From Acanthaster planci (taxonomy: Eukaryota; Echinodermata; Asteroidea; Valvatida; Acanthasteridae), in NCBI RefSeq assembly GCF_001949145.1, contig NW_019091376.1:1484314-1544313 (forward strand): 60,000 nt of DNA, in the 5' to 3' direction. The notes under the pieces are model-generated. The model worked only from the letters and a program-made list of their open reading frames with translations. It did not search any database and had not been told where the DNA came from. Within the stretch, counting starts at the first letter, position 1. Every line of letters begins with the position of its first letter. A program made the position numbers and the translations under genes. Below, piece after piece: positions 38,076 to 48,200 of this stretch.

Positions 38076-39432
38076 CATACTAAATTATTCTTTCACAACA
38101 AGGGCATTTTCAAGTTGCCAAAATGACGGTCCCTAAAGTTGAACGGACACAACATGTGCACATGGTGCCACTGCAATAATGGTATATCCTTGGAATAGTC
38201 TTCACTGACAACCACGTGAGCAGCACATTTACATCAAAGAAGTTTATTTACATCCCTGTTCTTATGCAAAAGTAAAGCTTCACTGAACACTGCCTGAGCA
38301 GAGAGAATACTTCCAAATAATCATCACTAAAATACGGAAAGAAGAGATGCAACCAGAGCTGTATATAGAGAAAGCTGCACTGCTTCAAATTTTGGAAACG
38401 AAATGGCTGTTCACGATGTGTACATGTATATTAGAGCGTGAAGCCATCGTATAATGTACATGTACTAATTGTCCATGTGCACTGGCATGTACATCTGCCA
38501 GTTTGTTTCCAACAATGGTGACACTCATGTCGCAACTGTGTACACAGCTCTACCAGTTCGGAAGATGCTCCGCCAGTCTCAAGTTATTATTTGAAGAGAC
38601 TTTTCCTAGAATGTCTATCATTCATGTTATGAGCCAACAACAGAGGGGATATTGGAAAGCCGCTGGCAAACAAGCAAAACTGTCAAACCTAAATGAGCAA
38701 CTTTGAAGACGGGATATCTCCTACATGTAGCTGTCTTCCAGGAATTTAGCTTGAAAGTACATGTACTTGTATTACTCTCTTTAGCCACTGCCTTGCTCGA
38801 CTCTATTAAAAAGCTTCTGTAAAATAGACCTTTCTTTAGCTCTCCAGTACTGCCGCCTTCGTTTACTGGTGATGTACACATAATGAGGTAAAATGAGACT
38901 GACTCTATCTCCAGGACTTTGATTTATTGCCTCAATTACTGTCACGTAGAAACACATGCTCTGTTGACACTATTAGTTAGCAGGGATACAACTTCCTGTG
39001 AATGACTGCAGGCCAATCACTCATGCAGCACTCCTGTCACAGATTTTTATCAACGTAGCATTTGCAACTGAGTGACCATGATCAAAGCCACTTCCAAGTT
39101 GCAAACTTGTGTCACTGACTGGAGGAATTGTGCAGGCGAAAGGGACTGGTTCCTCTGCAACATGAAACTCCGACAGGAATAGCATAGCATCATCAACGAT
39201 AGAGTGGATGGCCTTTCAAAGAAATAATATAAACTGAATTATTTCAAGAGCAACAGCTTTATCCAAGTTTAGTTTGCGAATACTCTAAAAAAAAACCTAC
39301 TGGTTGATTGATTGGTTGTGGAACAATGTTTGTGACTTTATTACTAAATGCGACAATTCTAGGGTTCATCGTGAACATTTCTACAGCCCTGCCTAGCAAG
39401 TCTTCAACTCTCTAATCTTCTAATCTATCAAC
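38076..39432. other. Intergenic sequence
   Basis: No exon, RNA gene or complete element is recognised. There are scattered TACATGTA motifs near 38420-38465 and 38756-38767. Confidence 0.5.
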
Positions 39433-40363
39433 AGTCTTCACAGCTCTCTGCACCTGCTTCATTGCTTGTAGCAGACTACTGATCATTACCGGAAACATTC
39501 TCTCCACAGTGGTCACCCATCAAGTGCCAGACATTGCAGACAGCACCAAGATCCTGATGTCATCACTCACTGTCTACAACCTCTTGCTTGGGTTCATAAA
39601 GATGGCCTTCTTCCCCAGTTCCTCAGCACTGGACCAATGGCCCAGTGCATGACCGATCTCCTATGCCAGATTGTCTCAGGCCTGTTATTAACCATTTTGT
39701 GCATGTCGACAAGGTCACTTGTTTTTAAATATTGAGCGGTGCATTGCTGTCACTCGACAGTACCACTTTCCCTTGTGGTGTACTCGGCATCGTGTTATCA
39801 TCCTGATTACTGTAACATCAACGGCCTTCTCAACATTGGGCATTGTTGCATCACTCCTTCTCGATACCCCATGTAGATATTTACCTGCCCTGGCCCTTTG
39901 CTTTTACATCGGCTATAAGGAATACCTTAGCTCTCCTGTTGTTGCTCATTGTACCAGTGTTCCTCATGTGTACTCTTTACTACCGCATTATCAAAATCAG
40001 CGGACAGCATCAACGCCGACAGATAAACAATCATCGACCCGGTAATGTCAACAATTACTGCAACAATAAAGCTCTGAAAACATTTCCAGTTGTCACCTTG
40101 ACTTTCACCAGCTGTTTTACGCCGGTTCTGCTCATGAGAATGGTTGATAGTTACACAACGGAGCAGAGATTCCAACCTGGCTCCAGTACATAAGCTTCTG
40201 GCTCTTGATATGCAACAGTGCCTTCAATGTCTTCATTTACTGCCTCTTCAATCGGTCTTATCGTCAGACGGCTAAAAACATAATTACCAAGCAGCTTCCC
40301 TGTTGTAACCACTCAGTTGCACCAGTTGACATTCAACTGCATACTGTAAATCAAGGCACATGA
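39433..40363 (+). pseudogene. Class A (rhodopsin-type) GPCR pseudogene, multiply frameshifted
   Basis: The seven-helix layout can be followed across frames. TM1 has ITGNILSTVV (the GN of TM1), TM2 has SSLTVYNLLLGF, and TM3 has CQIVSGLLLTIL leading after a shift to LNIERCIAVTR (E/DRY region). TM4 is HRVIILITVTSTAFSTLG, TM5 LALLLLLIVPVFLMCTLYYRI, TM6 VVTLTFTSCFTPVLL, and TM7 NSAFNVFIYCLFNRSYRQ (an NPxxY-like end), stopping at 40361-40363. At least four frame changes are needed (near 39650, 39720, 39905 and 40190) and no intron signals explain them. The single uninterrupted layout suggests an intronless orphan receptor that died. The ligand class cannot be told. Confidence 0.85.
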
Positions 40364-42084
40364 CGAGTCTGAATGAAACAGGAATGGCGGGCAAACGCTG
40401 ACAGACATAACTTCATGTAACTTGAACTTGCAACATTAACATGCTTGCTGTGTTTACAATTTCATGTCAGTGTTTCTTAGTGGTTCTGAAATCACATATT
40501 TTCTCTGTGAGCATATGATTTCATTTGGATGAAAATGTCTTGAACTTATATCAGACCTTCAAAGAAGCTAAAAAGGCACAAATCACAGCCTGATAATATC
40601 ATGCTCAGGCACACAGACATGTTTGCCATTTTCTCTCGGTTTACTGAAAGGTAAAACAACTTGAAATAAACAGTACTGCCTGCATATTGCCATGGGTAGG
40701 GAGAGGACGGTACCCCGTCAAGAGCAAGGAAGGGCTAAACAGCAGGGATTGCTAAAATAGCAATGCTTTAAAAAAGAAATGATAGGAAAGGGGTATGCGG
40801 TAAACAATAGCAGGACCTCTGAAGTAGTCAGTAGAAATGCTTCCGGTTTGGCACAACGCATGACTATGCAAGTAAAATCTACTAAAAATTAATGATATTG
40901 GATCTTAATGGAAATCAACTCATAAAAACTGGCTTTGTTCACAAGGCAGTGTCATACAATCCCAAGTACTGCATTTCCAGTGTTGCTTCCGTCTAGAAAG
41001 TCAGTCTCACACAATACTTCTCCTTTTAATTGACTAATCTGATTAGATGCTACAACTGCAGTTGCACCGCACTCACACACACACATTCCTCATTGAATCA
41101 CACAGCTCATGGAAAGCTCACTTCCACGAGCTGCCAATGAGCGTTATGCCACCACAGTAATGGCCTCTAAGCCTGGTTGTAAAATTACACAAAACACTGG
41201 CTGACTTTCAGCATGACTTGGATGATAAACCTTCAAAACTTCAAACTGCACCGTCTGTTGTTAATACACCTACCAAACAGTCTTCTGGCTATTTCCCATC
41301 AACAACTGATTCACCTCATGGCCTGATGTTGCATTTCCCTTGGGTCAGAGCGTCTATTTCAACGGGCTGATTGCATGAAAATGACAAAAACCAGAAAAAC
41401 ATGGAAAGAAGAACTGAAAAAATATCTGTTATGCTGAGCTAGAGCCTCAATGACATGATTTCAAACTCAAAAAGAAAAAACAATTTTTACCAAATGTACA
41501 TTGTAAATATTGCACTGTTAACACACCAGCAATGCTTTGATTCCAATCTGTACTTCCTTCAAGGCCAAAATGTTTTTATTAATTGGATTTTGAACCTACT
41601 GACTCCAAATAATAAAATTTTAGAAAAAAAAAGATTTTTTTTTTCCAGAACCAGGATTTTTAGTGTTTTGCAAAAGAAAAGGCGTTGTATTTTTTCCTGA
41701 TGCAGTGTTTTCAATCAGCTGAAACAAAATTTATTTTATTTTCTTAATACACCCAAAAGCACTAAGAAAACTGACCGATAGTTCTATTTTTTTCCCCAGC
41801 CTCTGCTCCTGCAAAATTTCATGCCATGTTCGTAATTCAATAAATGAAAAGATGCTGGCCTAATAAGTAAAAAGAATGCCCAATTCTTGCCTGCCACGTT
41901 TTATTATTATTATTTATTTAGTATCAAGAACAATCACAAACAATACTACTCCTTAATTAAGACAAGAACAAAACAGTGCCTGCAGTAGATGCCAGGAGAA
42001 GAAAAAGTCAATTGAAGGACTATTGCCCACAGGCCTTCTCCTCCAATACTACAGGCATAACAGTCCCAACAAAAGAGGGCACTC
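40364..42084. other. Intergenic sequence and TINF2 3' flank
   Basis: No exon is seen. Homopolymer A/T tracts lie at 41620-41645 and an ATT/ATA-rich retroelement-like tail at 41898-41922. A minus-strand AATAAA (41900-41905), about 180 bp past the TINF2 stop, is a plausible poly(A) signal. Confidence 0.5.
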
Positions 42085-42261
42085 TCACTTGGAAACATCA
42101 ATTTTCACACTGACCTCTAGTTTTCGTAGTCGCACGGTGCATTCTTTCATTCTGTCATCCTTGCCTTTGTCAGCCGTCCCCGTTGAAGACGGCAATCTCG
42201 GTAGATACTGCTCCAGTGTCGGGATGCGTCGGACGAGTTGGCACTCAGAATCTGGACGCAA
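42085..42261 (-). CDS. TINF2: TINF2 last exon with IPTLxxYLP motif
   Basis: It encodes 58 residues plus TGA at 42087-42085. The acceptor is CCCTAG. RRIPTLEQYLPRLP aligns with the extreme C-terminus of the long human isoform (TIN2L). The tail is basic. Confidence 0.8.
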   Translation of the reverse strand: MRPDSECQLVRRIPTLEQYLPRLPSSTGTADKGKDDRMKECTVRLRKLEVSVKIDVSK

Positions 42262-45200
42262 CTAGGGGTGAGAAACAAAGGCACACCCGATTGACATTCA
42301 AAATGATATGTTCGGATGTAGCAATTAGGGAAGGGGAAGGTGGCATGTCTAACTGCATGAGTGAATCAAGTCCATCCCTTGAGGCTGTGGTGGATTCTTT
42401 CTGGCAAGAGTTGCTTCCCTTCAAAGAGGGGAAAAGAAGTTTTGTGCTTGTGAGGGTAGAAATATTTGCTGTACTGTGTGAATTAGTAGTTGGCTCCAGA
42501 TATAAATGTGACAGTGTTGAGATGCATACTACAGGGCAAGCTGAGATGGTCTAGAGAATGGTTTATGAGCCTGATCAGTTGAAGAAATCTAGATCAAACA
42601 AACTGTTTTGAGTCAGTAACTACAGAAAAGTGTAACTTATTACGAATGTTATGCAAGATTAGTCATCCTACCAACGCACAGAAATACCAAGTGTCAAAAT
42701 TAACAAGGCTGAGACAGAGAACGACAGAATACAAAGAGAGCATCTAGCACCCTGACAACATGCACTAGTATTGCCACCATGCCAAGTCAAAGCACCACAC
42801 TCGTCTCTTCATGCAAGGGGCTGGTAGCCTTATTACCTCAATGCATGGCAGACTGCTACTCTCCGATGTGGATGTGGAATCCTCATCCTCGGAGTCTGGT
42901 ACCAATGAGTCCTCACTGTCTGATGACTGGCTCTTTTCATCCACTGACATGCTTGCTTCGCTCAATGAAGAACTTTCCACTGTTAGTAATCAAATGACCC
43001 CCCAAAAAAGAAAACTTAACAATGTGTCTGTATTTGAAATGTTTGTCCTCCAAATAAATGAGTACTTTGGTTTGCTTTTCCCTGTCTTTTGCAGTTTGGC
43101 AGTTCCATCCAAATGGTCTCTGAGGTTTTTTCTTAAGGATTAAATATTTTTTAACCAGTCTTTAAGTAAACGGTAGCACACATAATATGTGTATATTATA
43201 CGTATCTAAGCTAATGGAATACAGAAAGCAAAGAGTGTGTCAAAAATATGATGGCTTCTGGAAATTCAGAGTTTGAACGATTTACATACATCCCCAAATC
43301 TACCACTCCCTAACAAAAGTCTGTATATTCATATTTGTTTAATTGAGGTTGGAACTTTGAGTTTTAAAAGGAGTACCATTAAAGGTCAACAGGCATCACT
43401 GTTTATTGATAAATATTAAAGGTATTTACATTATATTCTTGGAAAAAGTACTCAATTGTCACATAACAGCTATTACCGACACAGCCGTCAGTTTTGGTTC
43501 AGTTCTCAAGAACATCCACTAGATAAATGGAAGATCTTTAAAATGAAATGCAAAAATGGTGAACATGAAGGGTACGGTACTAGCATTTCTTTGACAATCA
43601 TAACAGCGCCATACTTTCCTCACCTTCAAACTCTATGACAAGGGTTCAAATCCCTATCAAGGCCAACATAAGGATTAGGCTTTCAGTCCCCTGCCTAATT
43701 AATTCCTTTTCATCTTCTGTTTTGTTGATTTTGTTTCAGGTCTTTTTGTTAGATTAGGCAGAGAGCTGTACATAATTTCAATTAAAAACAAAACCAGGGT
43801 TGTTACAGGTATTACAAAACCGTCATCAAATACCACTGTGCTGACTCACAGTATCTTCGGACTTTGCTGTCTTGACTCAATCTTTTCAGCTTAACAATGG
43901 CCATCTTTGGACATGGAATCTTTGGGGATTGATCTCCTGCTCGAGGGCAAGAGCTTGTTGACAGATCACCTGTCCCGGTTTCAGGTTCCTGTGAAGACAT
44001 TTTACATCCAGATTAAGTTTAGATTTGGACAGCATACATGCTAAACGAAAACATGCTGGTCCAAGCCAAGAAGTAAGGTCAGAGTTGAAGAGACTTTGGA
44101 GAAATCTGAAACTCATAATTTGGTTAACTCCAAGAGATACTGGACAAAAACCCAGATATCTAAACTTCAGTTGAAATGGTAATAAGTTCCAACATTTGTC
44201 AAACCAACTATTCCATCACACTTACCATGCACTCACTGTCCCCACTGTCACTATGTGACCCCTCTTCTGTCTCCAACGCTTCTTCCTCATCCCTGACCTC
44301 AACTCTGACCTCTGCTGTCTCTGACTGATCACCGCTGCCGCAGTCCGGGCTCAGGGTATTGTCATTGCTACTGCTGACAGTGTTATCCTGCTCAGCATGC
44401 TGCGATGCTGCAGCACCACCCACAGCCTCGGTGGATGCCAGAGTGTCCATGGTCCCAGACAGCTCACTGTTGCTACAAATACACCATGTTAATACTCAGT
44501 GAAACTGGAAGTGGGGAATTACCTGCAAATGGGAAGGTCTGACACACCGGGGGGTAGGGAAGAGGGAATACGGAAAGGAACAGGCCTCCTCATGTACATT
44601 AACAGTGGCAGGCTCTATCTTCCTCAATTCTTCAAATCCTGCCAAACCTCAAGATGGATTTGAAAGGATGTGGGAAGGCTAAGGTGCATGCACTGTGTAC
44701 TGACTTTACAAGAGACAAGAAGGTGGCACTGACAAACAAAATTGATATTGGATGTGGCTGGTTCACTAACATTTAAAACAACAGGAAGTTAGGGTTAACA
44801 CTGAGATTTTTTCCTTTCAAAAATATTAAAAACTCACTTGGTGCTTGTTGTTCCATTGTCTCTGTAATGTGTTCCATTTTTCAGTACTGTGATTGGAAAC
44901 ACATCAATTTCAGAAATTATGGTGTCTTGAAATGGATGGGACAAAGTCAGGTCTAGTATATCATCCTGTATGAAGGTTGTCATTGGTGAGCAGGATCGCC
45001 GGCGTTTGAGGGTGTGGTTGAACCCCTGCAACCCAGCAAACAATGACACGCTGGTGCTGGACTTTTCACTGGAGCTCTGTGAGCCATCACTGCTTCGGCT
45101 GGCCTGCGATTCGCTGACTTCTTGGCTGCTAGGCGCACATATTCCATTTCTGTTTACCTGAGCTTTGTATTTTTTGATGGAATCAGCGATTGCGTGATTG

Positions 45201-48200
45201 CTGGGTGATTGACCCTGGGTGAGGCCGATGCAAGACCAGCTGTCGGCAGCCATGTACTGGACCCGTTTCAGCCGAGACCGGCTTGGAAGCCCATTCTTAC
45301 TTAGGTAAATTCGGCTTTTGCTGACCGGCAGTGAGACAGAAGAGCTCAGGGGCTTAGATAACTGCTTCTGGAATGGCCTGACAGCTGGACGGCTTTGCTG
45401 AGGAGATGCTTCAACAGAAAAAGAAAGCGGATTACTCAAGACAATTGAGTCTGTTGATCGCATGCAATTCGGTTCCAAGACATCTGATCCGGGATCCGTT
45501 TTCAGCATTATGGGTGTCTTTGCAAGGACCTCGATTATTTCAGTCGTAACCGGAGTTGCAAGACCCAACCTCGCCTGTTGTTGGTCCACAACTTCAAGCC
45601 TTGGAGGGTGAGCTGGTTCTAAGACAGCAGCGTCTAAATATGTTCCTGATGGTTCGTCTCTCCTAATTTCACTGCAAACTTGGTACGTGGCATCCCAAAT
45701 AGGGTCTGATGACTGGAAGAGGGAAGATGAACGGTGGACTCCAAGAAGATGCGCGGAGGGCTTAGCAGTCTCATTCTTATGAGGCTCTGTGGTAAATTGG
45801 ACTGGTTCATTGCTGGAACTACCGTTGGAAGGATCCGCGAGTGCAGCATTGGCCCTTGGGTTTTGGGGAATGGAGGAAGGTTTTGGAGAATCCAACAGTC
45901 CAGTCTGGCTGTCTGATGTTTCACTGGATAGCACAGGAAGGTCAAATATATCTGTAGCACTCACTAACTCATCATCATCATCATCATCTTCCATGCCTAC
46001 AATATGAGCAGTTTATTTAATTCCCAATCAGAATTTGTTACATTGGAAATGATTAATCATCTACAGCCACTCAAAAGTGTCAAACTAAACTTCAAAACTT
46101 AGACGTCAAGTCCATCATGAGTCATAATGGAAAATATCCAAGAAATGGTCAGTGTTGTACAAAATAGCAAACCCCTTCACACACTGCAAAAAAGCATGCC
46201 GGGTCTGTCAGCTCAGCTGCCCTGGCCGGGCATACGATCGTGCACTGGTAGACTGCAACACGTGAATATGAAGTCAGAAACTTACAGTATTTGAAACAGG
46301 AACTATAGGGTATTTTTTCAGGGCACCACTGCCAGGAAGAATGGGGCACCTGGCAATCATTGGCAATGGACAAAGTGGAAATTTTCAGCGCACCACGGCC
46401 AATTGTAAGGGCACCGACTGCCATGGCTGCGGTGAAATTTGAGAGCTGTGTTTAAATGCCAAGAACACTTTTTATGCGAACAATCTTCAATCCTCAAAAA
46501 ATTTCCTCTAATGGTAGGAAACCAAAGGTATCCAACTTCCTCAATCTCATAATAACCAACCTTCAGGTGGATTTTGAAGGATACGGGAGGTCAAGGTTAG
46601 TTTAAGGGTACAGTCACATTTAAGAACTTTCTAACTGGTAGATTTTTACTGAACAAGGCAACCAGGAAAGATCTGGAATTCTTGTTTCCTTGAATAGAGG
46701 CTGCTTTGCCCAATCTAACTACAGTGTAGTCATGAGTCTATAGATGATTAACAATCAGAACAACATCATCAGACATATAATTATGAAATTCTCAGGAGCT
46801 ATTCTTTAAATTCTTCACCCACTGCCTAGAACGTGACTTTTTATCAAAGGTTATCTTACTGTCTTCTGTCTCCGTCTTGTTCTCACTCTCTGCCGTTCCT
46901 TCCTCTTCCCAGGATTCCCTGAGGATGGCCAACAGCTCTGCTTCAGACGGAGGTCCTCGGAAGCTCACCGACAGCAGCTTTTCCATGCAGTTGGACCGGG
47001 AATCGGCAACATCCCGGGAGATCTGAGAGTGAGGACCTTCAGAGACAATCTAAGAACCCAAAGACGACAGAGAGGACATGGATCATTGAACTACTCAATG
47101 CGATCAATAATTTCCACTCAACATGTAACAAATGTTTTTTTAATTGCCACTTGGGGCTGCAAGTATTAATTGATCACATGATTAATTGATTAATAAGTAA
47201 ATTATTTGGTTATATTTTTGCAGTCTAGTTTTGAAAGCCCTATATATGTAACAAATAGGCTTCTTTTCCCGAAAGCACAGGAACAGCCAAATCCTTCCCA
47301 TGCCAAGTCTCAAACATGGACCACATTTAAAAGTCTGTCCAAAATGAAAAGAGTGGGGGTTGAAAACAAAAAGGGTCTATTTGGTTGAAAGGAACTTATT
47401 ACATGTAGATACTGTGAAAACTATCAGGCCAGTATATAACTGAATTATTAGCCCACGAAAAACAAAAAGTTTGCTGTTTGGTTAATCAAAATTGTAACTA
47501 CCTGCTCTATCACAGGAACGCTCAGTCTCTGGTTGAGTTTATCAACATAAAATCGCAGCAACTGCTGAATAGCTGTCATAGACATTGAGCTGAGCTCTAC
47601 GTCCATCTCACTGCAAAAGTATGCTTCTCTCTCTGATGCACTCAGCATCAACCTCATAATCAGGTGACGATGGCGCAGCTGGTAAGTGTTCATTTGGTAC
47701 TCCTGTTTACTCTTCAGACAAATAATGAAAAATCTTCAAACAACAGCTGGTTCCCATTAATAAAAATTCTGCTTTTGTTTTCCATTAATACGTGGATGAT
47801 TTAAAAGAAAGTCTGTAAAGGGCAAAGAAGTCCCAATATTATACCATTTTAAAGGAAAAAAATTTAACTTGCCAACCCGCTTCTTTTTGGAGGCTGCCTG
47901 AATTACTCAAATTTGTTACCCCGGGAAAGTTGAGGTGAAACAAAGCAATATGTCAATAAATCCATCGTAAAAATGCTAAGTTGGAACTTCTATCTTTAGA
48001 ATCTGTCAGTCACTTTTCCACATCAGGCACTTGACCTTGTTATCTCTCAAACGCGTCTTCTTATGTCTACATCCACCTACCAGACTACAGTTTGTAAAAC
48101 TGCCCAAGCATCTATGGAAACCGCTGGGTTTTTGAGTTCTTGTGAAACCATTGTAAATGTGTCCAGTTTTCTTGTCCAACACGTCTCTTTCATTTTGTGT

